Source: Tautonia plasticadhaerens
GTDB taxonomy: Bacteria; Planctomycetota; Planctomycetia; Isosphaerales; Isosphaeraceae
DNA: 64,000 bases
Direction: 5' to 3'
Assembly (NCBI RefSeq): GCF_007752535.1
Contig: NZ_CP036426.1
Location: 2,976,001-3,040,000 of the forward strand
Position numbers and translations under genes: made by a program. Shown here in pieces: positions 52,205 through 61,008 of the stretch (the stretch's first letter is position 1; every line of letters begins with the position of its first letter). Under the pieces are notes generated by a model. The model saw only the letters and a program-made list of their open reading frames with translations, did not search any database and had not been told where the DNA came from.

Positions 52205-54697
52205 TCAGCTCCCCCCGCCGCCGATGGGGTCTCCGGCCGGGGTCGGGGGGGGATCGGGCCGGGAGCGCTCGGGCATGGGCCGGTCGAGGAAGCGCTCGAT
52301 GTCGTCCCGGATCGCCCGGCGGTGGGGCGCGTCGGGGAAGGGGATGTTGATCCGGGCCAGGAGCGAGCGGAGGGCCTCCGTGGCCGTCGCCCGGACCTCC
52401 GGGGCGGCCTGATCGTCCCCGGCCAGTCCGATGAGCCGGGTCACGACCAGCGACTGGACCGCCCGCTGGACGGCCGCCTGACGCCCGTCCCCGGGCTTCG
52501 GACGATGCCAGGTCCGGTCCACCAACGCATCGACGACTTCGGTGAAGCCGGGGTTGGCGTCATCCCGGGCGTGGTAGTCGGCGAGCCGGGCGGCCCGGTC
52601 GCGCTGGAGCAGCCCGGAGACGGCGAGGTCGGCGGCGACCGTGGCCGCGGCGATCGGGTCGAAGGTGGGGCCGGTGTGGCCGGTGAAGGACTCGGCGGTG
52701 CCGCCACCGAAGCCGAAGGGACGGGGCGGGATCAGGTCGAGGATCCGATCGGGCAGGGCCAGGGCGGCCGGCTCGACCGCCGACAGGACGGCGTCGAGCG
52801 CCTCGCGCTGGCGATCGGCCGGGACGACCTCGATGACCGGCTCGGGAGAAACGCCGTCGCCCGACTTCACCGCGTAGGTATACGAGGCGCCGCCGACGCT
52901 CTTGACGGCGGCCTGGAGCTGGTAGCGGTGGTGCAGGTAGAGGGGCAGGAGCTTCGCCTCCAGCATCCCGAGCGGGGTGTCGGCGTCGAGATTGGCGAGG
53001 CCGAAGCGATCGAGGGCGATTCGGCGGACCTCAAGCTCCTGGCGGAGCATGGCGACGGGGTCGTCGCCGTTGTCCCAGAGGTTCGCCAGCGGGTGGGCGG
53101 CGCCGGCGGGCCGGGCGTCGGCGTCGGCGAGGAACAGCAAGCCGGCGTCGAGGCCGTCCCGGATGATCCGAGCCAGCTCGGCATCCTCGTCGGCCTCGGG
53201 GGGGAACTGGGAATAGGCGTAGCGGATGGCGAATTTGTCGTAGTCGCCGATGCCGGCGTCGTAGGCGTCGGACAGGTCGATCTCGCCGCCTTCGGTCACC
53301 TTGACCAGGGGCGCGGGGTAGTCCATCACGGAGGCCCGGCCGTAGGAGCTGGCGGCGAAGTTGTGGGAGAGGCCGAGGGTGTGGCCGACCTCGTGGGCCG
53401 AGAGCTGTCGGATCCGGGCCAGCGACATGGCCTCGGCGTCGACGGACGGGTCGAGGCCATCCAGGTACTCGACCGGCGGGGACATCGCGCATTCGCAGCC
53501 CGTCGCCGCGTCCTCTTTGGCGGCGACGGGCACCAGGCCGGTGCCGATGAGGTAGTCCTGGCGGACCCGGAGCGATCCGAGGGTGACGTGCCCCTTGAGG
53601 ATCTCCCCGGTGCGGGGGTCGATGACGGAGGAGCCGTAGGACCAGCCCCGGGTGGAGCGGTGGACCCAGTTGATGACGTTGTAGCGAACGTCCATCGGGT
53701 CGGCGTCTTCGGGGAGGATCTCGACGCGGAAGGCGTCGTCGAAGCCGGCGGCCTCGAACGCCTCAGCCCACCAGGAGGCGCCCTCGACGAGGGCCGATCG
53801 GATGGGCTCCGGTGCGCCGGGGTCGACGTAATAGACGATCGGCTCGACGGGTGCGGAGCGATCGGCCTCGGGGTCCTGCTTCTCCAGGCGGTGCCGGGAG
53901 ATCCAGCGGGTCTCGATCGGCTCGGTGATCGGCTTCGCATAATCATGGAATTCGACGCCGAAGACGCCGACGCGGGGGTCGAGCCGCCGGGGGGCGTAGG
54001 AGCCCTCGCCTCCGAGGGGGGGCAGCTCGATGAAGGAGAGCCGCTGGCGGACGGTGACGGCCTCGGGCGAGGGGGTGGTCTGGCGGACGAGGCGTCCGGG
54101 CTCGCCGTCGGTGGCGAAGGTGAGGATGGCCTCGATCTCGGTGTTGGCGGGGAATCCCTTCGTGCGGGGGAGGTGGAGGGCGCTGCGGTCGTCGTCAAGC
54201 CGGTAGCTGCCCTGGTCCGACCGGCGGAGGGCGGCGGAGATGCCGTGCGCATCCCGGAGGGCGAAGGGGGTGAGGTCGACGAGGACGCGGCCCTCCTCGA
54301 CCGCCTCGGCCGTGAAGCCCCAGTGGACGGAGGTGGCGAATGAGTCCTCGACGGCCCGGCGCTCGGCCTCCCTGCCGGTGATGGCGCGGTATCGGGTGTT
54401 CCGTTCGACGAGGAGGACCTTGGGGCCGACCCGGTGGAAGACGACGACCCGGGAGTCGCCAAGCTGTCCTCGGTCCAGGCCAATCGGATTCGAGCCGACG
54501 CCGGAGGAGAGGGCAACCTGGTAGAGGATCTCCTCGTCGAAGCGCGCGATCTCGGCGAGGAGCTTGCCCTCGGCGTCGTCCCAGTAGAGCGGGAGGAAGC
54601 CGTCAATCTTCTCCAGGCCGTCGGTCGCCTCGGCGATCGTCGGCGGGGCGTCTTCCGCGAGGGGGAGGGCGAGGAGGACGAGCAGTGGGGCGATCAT
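52205..54697 (-). CDS. Zinc metalloprotease (DUF5117/DUF4953 type)
   Basis: 830 aa with a signal peptide ([19 protein letters not shown]). The N-terminal DUF5117-like part includes [20 protein letters not shown] and [14 protein letters not shown]-like text; the protease domain has [13 protein letters not shown] with zinc His435, Glu436, His439 and His445, of metzincin type. The C-terminal third resembles the family's DUF4953 region ([14 protein letters not shown]-like). These proteins are secreted in planctomycetes and Bacteroidetes, with unknown targets. It starts at ATG 54697, overlapping the sialidase stop by ATGA. Confidence 0.9.
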   Translation of the reverse strand: MIAPLLVLLALPLAEDAPPTIAEATDGLEKIDGFLPLYWDDAEGKLLAEIARFDEEILYQVALSSGVGSNPIGLDRGQLGDSRVVVFHRVGPKVLLVERNTRYRAITGREAERRAVEDSFATSVHWGFTAEAVEEGRVLVDLTPFALRDAHGISAALRRSDQGSYRLDDDRSALHLPRTKGFPANTEIEAILTFATDGEPGRLVRQTTPSPEAVTVRQRLSFIELPPLGGEGSYAPRRLDPRVGVFGVEFHDYAKPITEPIETRWISRHRLEKQDPEADRSAPVEPIVYYVDPGAPEPIRSALVEGASWWAEAFEAAGFDDAFRVEILPEDADPMDVRYNVINWVHRSTRGWSYGSSVIDPRTGEILKGHVTLGSLRVRQDYLIGTGLVPVAAKEDAATGCECAMSPPVEYLDGLDPSVDAEAMSLARIRQLSAHEVGHTLGLSHNFAASSYGRASVMDYPAPLVKVTEGGEIDLSDAYDAGIGDYDKFAIRYAYSQFPPEADEDAELARIIRDGLDAGLLFLADADARPAGAAHPLANLWDNGDDPVAMLRQELEVRRIALDRFGLANLDADTPLGMLEAKLLPLYLHHRYQLQAAVKSVGGASYTYAVKSGDGVSPEPVIEVVPADRQREALDAVLSAVEPAALALPDRILDLIPPRPFGFGGGTAESFTGHTGPTFDPIAAATVAADLAVSGLLQRDRAARLADYHARDDANPGFTEVVDALVDRTWHRPKPGDGRQAAVQRAVQSLVVTRLIGLAGDDQAAPEVRATATEALRSLLARINIPFPDAPHRRAIRDDIERFLDRPMPERSRPDPPPTPAGDPIGGGGS

Positions 54698-56562
54698 GGA
54701 CGTAGGCCCGTTGGTGTTGATGGGATCGCGCCTCGATCGTCGAGGAGGCCCGCCCGGTGGTTGCCGACGGCCTCGGAGGTCCGCAGGGGGCGGTCGTAGA
54801 TGCGGACGGAGCGGAGATCGCCGTAGAGGCGGGAGGCAAGCCGGGCCCGGTCCCGGCCGTTGACGTCTCCCAGCTCGGTGAGGAAGCGGGTCCAGCCGTG
54901 CTGGCGGAGGGCGCCGCCGTCGTTGAGGACGCCGTCGACGACGACGCTGAGGATCCGGGGGCCGGCGTCGACGATGACGGTGATGTGCTGCCAGTCGCCC
55001 ACCCTGAGGGTGCCGGGACCGGTGCCGGGGTCGCTGTCCCAGGTGGCCTCGGTGGTACCGTCACCGAGGGAGATGCCGAGGGTCGATCGGGTGGTCGTGA
55101 CCAGGCGGATGCCGCGTCCGGACTCGTCCCGGGTGTCGAGCAGGGTCTGGCCTCCGGTCAGCTCCCGGAAGCGGGCCTGGAGCTCGATGGCGAAGCCGCC
55201 GCGATCTTGCAGGTCGGGGAGCGAGGGCATCTCGACCTCGCTGCCTGGCTCGATCGGGTCTCCGACGTGCTCGAGGGCAAGGCCGTCGTGCTCGACCTCC
55301 CGGCGGTCGAGCTGGCCCCAGAGGTCGTCGAGGAGGCCGGGGTCGATCTCGTGGACGCGGGCGGTCTCCTTCTGGGTCTCGGTGACGTAGTAGCGGCCGC
55401 CGTCCTCGACGAAGTCGGGGTAGCTGATCCGGACGTCGGGGTCCTCGTCGTAGAGGAGGATCTCGGGCTCGGACCAGTGGATGAGGCCGTCTCGCTCGAC
55501 GCCGCCGAGGACCCAGGCGGGGTTGCGGCCCTCGTAATAGTTCCAGCCCTCGCGGTGGACGGGCTCACCGCCGTGGAAGTGGAACCAGTAGAGATACTTG
55601 CCGTTGTCGAACTTCCTGACGAAATTGGCGGCCCGGGGGTGCTTCACCCGACGGCCGTCGGGCCCGTAGGTCATGTAGGCCGTTGGGGTCCAGGTCCTGC
55701 CGCCGTCCCGACTGTAGGCCTGGCAGGGGTAGCCGTCGATGGTCCGGTAGGTGGCGAAGAGGGAGCCGTCGGAGAGGGAGACGAGGTTGGCCTCGTCGGA
55801 GACGGGCCCCTTGGGGGCGCGGAGGCCCTCGTCCCCCTCGGGGAGCAGCTCCCAGCGGATCGCCGAGGGGTCGGGCTCGGCGAGGATGTTGTCGCTGTGC
55901 ATGAACACGCCCTGGGACTCGACCATGGCGCCGGGGGTGCCCCACTTGCCGACCTTGGCGAAGCCGAGATAGGCGTCGTCGCCGACGCTGATGGGCTTGC
56001 CGACGCCCCAGAAGAACAGGACCTCGCCGCCGGTGGTGTTGCCGCGGTCGATCCCCATCCGGCGCATCGGGATCTCGAACCGGTCGTCCGACCAGGTCCG
56101 GCCGCCGTCGTCGGAATACTTGAAGGCATAGGCACCCAGCGTGTCGACCCGTCGGCCGACGGGGTCGGAGTTCGAGGGGACTTCGCGAATATTTTTGGAA
56201 TTATAAGTATAGAACGCGTAGATGCGACCGCCGGGCACCTTCAGGGGCATCACCCAGGACGCCTCGGGGCCGTCGGAGGGCTCGATGGGGATGTGGTCGG
56301 ACCAGGTGCGGCCCCGGTCGGCGCTGATCGTGGCGACGATGTGCTGGCCGGCCTGGCCCTCGTGGCCGGTGCCGGTGGTCATGGTGCAGAGCCAGTGGCC
56401 CTGGTCGGTGACGACGACGTAGGGCTGGTCGCAGTAGCCCTCGTCGGGGATCGTCCAACCGTTGCGGATGTCCCTCGGGTCGTCGGCTGCCGAGGCGAGG
56501 GAGGGGGCGATCAGCAGTGCCAGCAGCGCCGGGATGAGGGGGAGACGAGGGCGACGGGGCAT
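54694..56562 (-). CDS. Secreted exo-sialidase-like protein with LamG-type C-terminus
   Basis: 622 aa. Signal peptide: [20 protein letters not shown]. The N-terminal ~430 residues show a six-bladed propeller with three Asp boxes ([24 protein letters not shown]) as in bacterial neuraminidases. The Arg triad could not be fixed with certainty. Residues ~450-600 resemble a LamG/concanavalin-like domain ([27 protein letters not shown]), possibly carbohydrate-binding. Possibly acts on sialic-acid-like or other glycans outside the cell. Start 56562 gives the signal; the upstream open frame is low-complexity. First gene of a three-gene operon. Confidence 0.85.
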   Translation of the reverse strand: MPRRPRLPLIPALLALLIAPSLASAADDPRDIRNGWTIPDEGYCDQPYVVVTDQGHWLCTMTTGTGHEGQAGQHIVATISADRGRTWSDHIPIEPSDGPEASWVMPLKVPGGRIYAFYTYNSKNIREVPSNSDPVGRRVDTLGAYAFKYSDDGGRTWSDDRFEIPMRRMGIDRGNTTGGEVLFFWGVGKPISVGDDAYLGFAKVGKWGTPGAMVESQGVFMHSDNILAEPDPSAIRWELLPEGDEGLRAPKGPVSDEANLVSLSDGSLFATYRTIDGYPCQAYSRDGGRTWTPTAYMTYGPDGRRVKHPRAANFVRKFDNGKYLYWFHFHGGEPVHREGWNYYEGRNPAWVLGGVERDGLIHWSEPEILLYDEDPDVRISYPDFVEDGGRYYVTETQKETARVHEIDPGLLDDLWGQLDRREVEHDGLALEHVGDPIEPGSEVEMPSLPDLQDRGGFAIELQARFRELTGGQTLLDTRDESGRGIRLVTTTRSTLGISLGDGTTEATWDSDPGTGPGTLRVGDWQHITVIVDAGPRILSVVVDGVLNDGGALRQHGWTRFLTELGDVNGRDRARLASRLYGDLRSVRIYDRPLRTSEAVGNHRAGLLDDRGAIPSTPTGLRP

Positions 56563-56652
56563 GGGACTTCCTCGGCAATCGATCGGGTCTCGGCGATCGT
56601 TCCGAGGGTATCGGGCCGCCCGCGACGCCGCAAGCCGCGGGGCGAGAAACGG

Positions 56653-56697
56653 GACCGGCCGCCCGCCCCGAGCGATTCGCGGGGCGGGCGGCCGGTC
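56653..56697. terminator. Perfect 17-bp hairpin after the amidohydrolase operon
   Basis: Arms 56653-56669 (GACCGGCCGCCCGCCCC) and 56681-56697 are exact reverse complements around an 11-base loop. It lies 32 bases beyond the last amidohydrolase stop and 91 bases before the sialidase start, so it could terminate the operon on the minus strand. A T-run is absent; Rho-independent function is therefore uncertain. Confidence 0.6.
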
Positions 56698-56728
56698 GTG
56701 GGTCGGCGGGGATGGGATCGGGCCGCGA

Positions 56729-58402
56729 TCAGCGGGCGTCTCGGTCGAAGACCGGGAAGACGCGGTCCTCGGCGCGTCGGTAGCGGACCTTGCCGCCGAC
56801 GATGGCTGTCTCGACGTAGGTCCGGTAGTCGAGCGGGGCGCCGTCGAGGATGAGCAGGTCGGCATCCTTGCCCTGCTCGATGCTGCCGATCCGGTCGTCG
56901 AGGCCGAGGATCCGGGCCGGGACGATGGTCAGGGCGGCCAGCGCGGTGGCCTCGTCGGCCCCCCCCCGGATGGCGAAGGCGGCCTCCAGCGGCAGGCTCG
57001 TCAGGTCGCGGCCGGCCAGGCCGTTGAGGCTGACGGAGCTACCCAGGGGGGTGATCGCGAAGGGGATGGCGGCCTTCTGGAGGATGCCGGGCGTCTCGAT
57101 GGAGGTGCCGGTGGTGTCCTCCCGGCCGGGGTCGGGGCCGCGGCGGTCCCGGGGGGTGATGATGACGGGCACGCCGGCCTTGCCGAGGTCCTCGGCGACG
57201 ACCCAGGACTCGGCGGCCCCGTCGAGGACGAGGTCGTAGTCCAGTTCGCGGGCCAGGGCGAGCATGTCGCGGATCTCCTCGGCCGAGTCGGCCCGGACCC
57301 GGAGCGGGATCTCCTTCTTGACGAGCTTGATGAGCCCGTCGTCGACCGGGTTTCGGGGCTCCTTGAGGTCCTTCTTGCCGGCTTTCTTGTCGGCCTCGTA
57401 CTCCTCCAACTCCTCCAGGTACGCGCGGGCCTTCTTGATGTTCTCCCGCCAGGAGAAGACGTTGAACGGGCCGGTGAGGGCGGAGGGGGAGAGGCTGTAG
57501 AAGGGGTCTTCGGCGGCGAGCATGCCGTCGAGGTCGCCGTAGGTCAGGCGGAGCACGGCGTAGCTGTCAGGCCGGGGCCTGGCGGGGGAAGGGGGGGCGA
57601 GCGGCTCGGGGAGGGTCTCCATGACGGTGGCCGAGCAGTGCGCGCAGGTGCCGGCGCGGTCCTGGTCGCTGAAGAAGCGGCCGTCGAACGGGGAGACCAT
57701 GCCGGGGCCCTCGCCTCCGGCGAAGAGGCCGAGGGCGGGGTCGGCGTGGCCGTGGCCGTCGCCATGCCCCCGGGCGTGGGAGATCAGGTGGTGGAAGGTC
57801 GCGTCGTCGAGCTCGCCTTCGGCGTGCAGGCCGATCAGGTCGTCGATGGTCAGCTCGACGGGGGCCCGGTCGGGCGAGCCGGGGCCGGGCTCGAAGAAGA
57901 AGCGGGAGCGGGACGAGCCGCCCACCTGCACGGCCCCGGCCGTGATGCCGGAACCGAGGCAGAACTTCATATTCCGATCGAAGGGGTCGAGCGCGTCGGC
58001 CACCTTGTTGCTGTCGCCGCCCCCCCGGCCGCTGGCGGCCGGGCCGACGCCGACGCCGTCCATGTCGACGGCGACGAATCCGGGGGTGATCACCCTGCCG
58101 CCGGCGTCGATCACCTCGGCCCCCTCGGGCACGTCGACCGACTGGCCGACGGCGAGGATCTTGCCGTCCTGGACGAGGATCGTCCCCCGGCGGATCGTCC
58201 CCCGGGTGACCGTCTCGATGTCGCCGCCGACGATCGCCAGGATGGGGCCGGGCTTCTCCTTCTCCTGCTCGGCATCCTTCGCGTCCTCGGCCGGCTTCGA
58301 CGAGGACGGCTCGGGCGTCTCGTCCTGGGCGAATGCCAGTCCGGGGGCGGTCGAGACGAGGCAGAGGAAGGCCAGGGCTCGGATGAAGTCAGTCGGTCTC
58401 AT
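56729..58402 (-). CDS. Amidohydrolase-like protein without HxH, operon gene 4
   Basis: 557 aa with a signal peptide (FIRALAFLCLVSTAPGLAFA). The amidohydrolase composite shape is visible: beta-sandwich start ILAIVGGDIETVTRGTIRRG, VITPGFVAVDMDGVGVG where the HxH ligands should be, and the C-terminal GSIEQGKDADLLILDGAPLD. The HxH pair is replaced (V-D-M-D), and later ligands are not evident, so metal catalysis is doubtful. A charged insert (ENIKKARAYLEELEEYEADK) resembles that in the 937-aa protein. Overlaps the upstream amidohydrolase gene by 14 bases (58389-58402). Confidence 0.82.
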   Translation of the reverse strand: MRPTDFIRALAFLCLVSTAPGLAFAQDETPEPSSSKPAEDAKDAEQEKEKPGPILAIVGGDIETVTRGTIRRGTILVQDGKILAVGQSVDVPEGAEVIDAGGRVITPGFVAVDMDGVGVGPAASGRGGGDSNKVADALDPFDRNMKFCLGSGITAGAVQVGGSSRSRFFFEPGPGSPDRAPVELTIDDLIGLHAEGELDDATFHHLISHARGHGDGHGHADPALGLFAGGEGPGMVSPFDGRFFSDQDRAGTCAHCSATVMETLPEPLAPPSPARPRPDSYAVLRLTYGDLDGMLAAEDPFYSLSPSALTGPFNVFSWRENIKKARAYLEELEEYEADKKAGKKDLKEPRNPVDDGLIKLVKKEIPLRVRADSAEEIRDMLALARELDYDLVLDGAAESWVVAEDLGKAGVPVIITPRDRRGPDPGREDTTGTSIETPGILQKAAIPFAITPLGSSVSLNGLAGRDLTSLPLEAAFAIRGGADEATALAALTIVPARILGLDDRIGSIEQGKDADLLILDGAPLDYRTYVETAIVGGKVRYRRAEDRVFPVFDRDAR

Positions 58403-59690
58403 AAACGGTCCTCCCTGCGATGATGACGGTGCGGAGGCGGCTATAGGGGTCGAACGGGTCGCCGTCGAAGACGAGGAGCGAGGCGGCCTTGCCCTCCTCC
58501 AGCCGGCCGAGCGCGTCGCCCTGGCCGATCAGGTCGGCGGGCCGGGCGGTCAGCGCCTCCAGGGCGACCTCCCGGGGCAGGCCGGTGGCGATGAGGTAGC
58601 CGACGTCGAACAGGGGAGTGTCCTGCGCCGAGAGCAGTCCGAAGCGGTTGCCGCCCTGGCTGAACGCAAGATCCAGGCCGGCCTCGTGGGCGATGCGGGG
58701 CAGATTGATCCGGTCCCGGTTGTCGGGCATCGTGTCGATCGTCGGCCGGAGCAGGAGGGTGACCCCTCCCCGACCCGAGAGGCGATCGAGCGTCCGGTAG
58801 ACGTCGGAGCCGGAGGCGATCAGGGCGACTTCTACGTCCTCGAAGTCCTCGATCGCGTCGAGCAGGTAGAGGATGGCGGCGGCGTTGCCGGCGTCGGCGA
58901 GCAGCGGGGCCTTGCCCTCGGCCACGGCCTTCCAGAGGTCCCGTGAGGAGTCGGCCGAGGACGACCCGGGAGAGGGCGGGCCCCCGGGGCGGCCCGACGC
59001 GCCGTCGCCGCCCGACCTCCCCCGGCCCGTCGGGCCGTCGGGACGCCCTCGCCCGCCGCCGGGGGCGTCCGGCTTGGTGGCTTCGAGGCCCTTGCGGACG
59101 ACGTCGAGGCTGGCGGTGCTGTTGGAGACGGAGACATACAAGCGCCCGTCCCGCTCGACGAGCATGCCGTCGGGGTCGTCCGGGGTGATCCGGACGACGG
59201 CCGTCTGGCCGTAGTCGGGGGGGACGAGGTCGAGGTGCGTGAGGCCGGAGCGGAGCAGGGCGTCGAAGTCGGCGCGGAAGGGATCGAAGGAGTCGGCCAC
59301 CCGGGTGAAGATGGGGGATCTCGTGGGGCTGGAGCCGCCGAGGGTGATGACCCGGCCGCCGATGATGATGGTGCGGGTCCCCGAGGACGAGGACTCGCCC
59401 GGCACCTGGAACGGGTAGGCCGGCTCGACCACGCCGGGCATGATCGTCATGCCGGAGGCGTCCTCGACCCGGGCATCCTCGGGGATCTCGACCTCGTCGA
59501 TCGGGCCGACTCGCTCGATCTTGCCGTCCCGGAGCACGATCACGCCCGTCTCGATCCGGCCGGCCTCGCCGACGGTCTCGATCGTCGCCCCCTTCAGCGC
59601 GAGCGGCCGGTCCTGGCCCCGGGCCCCGGGGGCCGGGGCGGCCAGGGCGAGCGTCGCGGCCAGGAGCGGGAGGAGGCGGGTGGGTGTCAC
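58389..59690 (-). CDS. Amidohydrolase-like protein without HxH, operon gene 3
   Basis: 433 aa with a signal peptide (LLPLLAATLALAAPAPGARG). It shows the amidohydrolase composite N-terminus (LALKGATIETVGEAGRIETG), but MTIMPGVVEPAYPFQVPGES replaces the HxH strand. DPFRADFDALLRSGLTHLD parallels a segment in the other defective members. The C-terminal segment LGRLEEGKAASLLVFDGDPF keeps the usual shape. A Gly/Arg-rich insert lies near residue 215. It probably lost hydrolase activity but may bind the same partners or substrates. It overlaps the next gene by 14 bases. Confidence 0.82.
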   Translation of the reverse strand: MTPTRLLPLLAATLALAAPAPGARGQDRPLALKGATIETVGEAGRIETGVIVLRDGKIERVGPIDEVEIPEDARVEDASGMTIMPGVVEPAYPFQVPGESSSSGTRTIIIGGRVITLGGSSPTRSPIFTRVADSFDPFRADFDALLRSGLTHLDLVPPDYGQTAVVRITPDDPDGMLVERDGRLYVSVSNSTASLDVVRKGLEATKPDAPGGGRGRPDGPTGRGRSGGDGASGRPGGPPSPGSSSADSSRDLWKAVAEGKAPLLADAGNAAAILYLLDAIEDFEDVEVALIASGSDVYRTLDRLSGRGGVTLLLRPTIDTMPDNRDRINLPRIAHEAGLDLAFSQGGNRFGLLSAQDTPLFDVGYLIATGLPREVALEALTARPADLIGQGDALGRLEEGKAASLLVFDGDPFDPYSRLRTVIIAGRTVYETD

Positions 59691-59742
59691 GGGTCGGGGC
59701 TCCGGGGGGGATGGCGGACGGCCGGTGACCGTGGACCGGGGT

Positions 59743-61008
59743 TCAGAAGCGGCGGCGATCCTTCTCGATGTCGTAGGCGACCTTGCCGTCGATGATCACC
59801 TGGGTGACGTAGTTGCGCGGGTCGATGATCGAGCCGGTGCAGATGACGAGGTCGGCGTCCTTGCCGGGCTCGATCGAGCCGACGCGGTTCTCGATCATCA
59901 GGGCCCTGGCCGGCTCGATGGTGATCCCCCGGATGGCCTCCTCCTCGTCCCAGCCGTAGCGGACGGCCATGGCGGCCTGGAAGAACAGCTCCTCCTGGGG
60001 GATGACGGGGGAGTCGGTGTTCACCCCCAGCCACTCGATGCCCCGGTCGTCGTACTCGGCGACGATACCGTGGATCTGGCCGTCGTCCGGGTCGTATCGG
60101 AACCCCCGGGGGCCGGCGATCACGGGGATGCCACGCTTGTTGATCTCCTCGGAGATCAGGTAGCCCTCGAACGTGCCGTGGCCGATCACGAACCGCAGGT
60201 TCATCGCGTCGTTGAGCATCTCCAGGGTGGCCTGGATGCCCTGATAGCCCTGGGTGTGCACGAGGACCGGGATCTCCCGGCGGAAGAGCGGCTTGAAGTA
60301 TTCCAGGCGGAGGTCGGTCTCGGGCCGCTCGGAAGTCTCGCCGGACTCGTACTTGTCCCAGGCCTCGACGTACGTGCGGCCTTCTTCGAGTTGGTCCCGG
60401 ATGATCCAGTTCATCCCCATCCGGCCGGAGCCGAGGGTGCCGTCGCGGCGCTCGGGGTTGCCCCACTGGGCGATCTTCAGGACGCCGGGGAAGCGCACGA
60501 GCACGTCGTCGAGCGTGCCGGGGCCGGTCTTGAGGATGGCGCCGAAGCCCCCCATGTTCGTGCCGCTGCCGGGGATGTAGCAGACGGTCGTCACCCCGCC
60601 GGCCACGGCCACCTGGAGGGCCTCGTTGTGGGGGATCACCTGGTCGAGCACCCGGAGGTCGGGGTTGGTCTGGTAGACCATCTCGTTCAGGTCTCCCGAG
60701 CCGCCGATGTGGCAATGCACCTCGACGAGGCCGGGCATGAGGAACTTATCGCCGCAGTCGATGACCTGGTACCCCTCGGGTATCTCGATCTCGGCCCGGG
60801 GGCCGACGGCCTCGATCTTGCCGTCCTTGACGAGCACGATGCCGTCGACGATCGGGTCGCCGGCGCAGGTGATCACCTTCCCGGCGAGGACGGCGAGGCG
60901 GCCGGTCTCCGAACCCTCGGCGGGCCGGGCGTCGTCTTGCGCCGGGGAGGACGGGGCGGAGAGCAGCACCAGGAGGGCGGCGGTCGGGGCGATCCAGGTC
61001 GGCGTCAT
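59743..61008 (-). CDS. Amidohydrolase with intact metal site, operon gene 2
   Basis: 421 aa with a signal peptide (PTAALLVLLSAPSSPAQ). The HxH motif is present at VEVHCHIGG (His98, His100). Further candidate ligands are His251 (VLVHTQGYQG), His277 (VIGHGTFEG) and the Asp in GVNTDSPV (Asp332). This is the complete set for an imidazolonepropionase-like amidohydrolase, and the only complete one in the operon. The enzyme hydrolyses a C-N or similar bond; the substrate is unknown. The start at 61008 overlaps the stop of the 937-aa gene (ATGA). Confidence 0.88.
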   Translation of the reverse strand: MTPTWIAPTAALLVLLSAPSSPAQDDARPAEGSETGRLAVLAGKVITCAGDPIVDGIVLVKDGKIEAVGPRAEIEIPEGYQVIDCGDKFLMPGLVEVHCHIGGSGDLNEMVYQTNPDLRVLDQVIPHNEALQVAVAGGVTTVCYIPGSGTNMGGFGAILKTGPGTLDDVLVRFPGVLKIAQWGNPERRDGTLGSGRMGMNWIIRDQLEEGRTYVEAWDKYESGETSERPETDLRLEYFKPLFRREIPVLVHTQGYQGIQATLEMLNDAMNLRFVIGHGTFEGYLISEEINKRGIPVIAGPRGFRYDPDDGQIHGIVAEYDDRGIEWLGVNTDSPVIPQEELFFQAAMAVRYGWDEEEAIRGITIEPARALMIENRVGSIEPGKDADLVICTGSIIDPRNYVTQVIIDGKVAYDIEKDRRRF

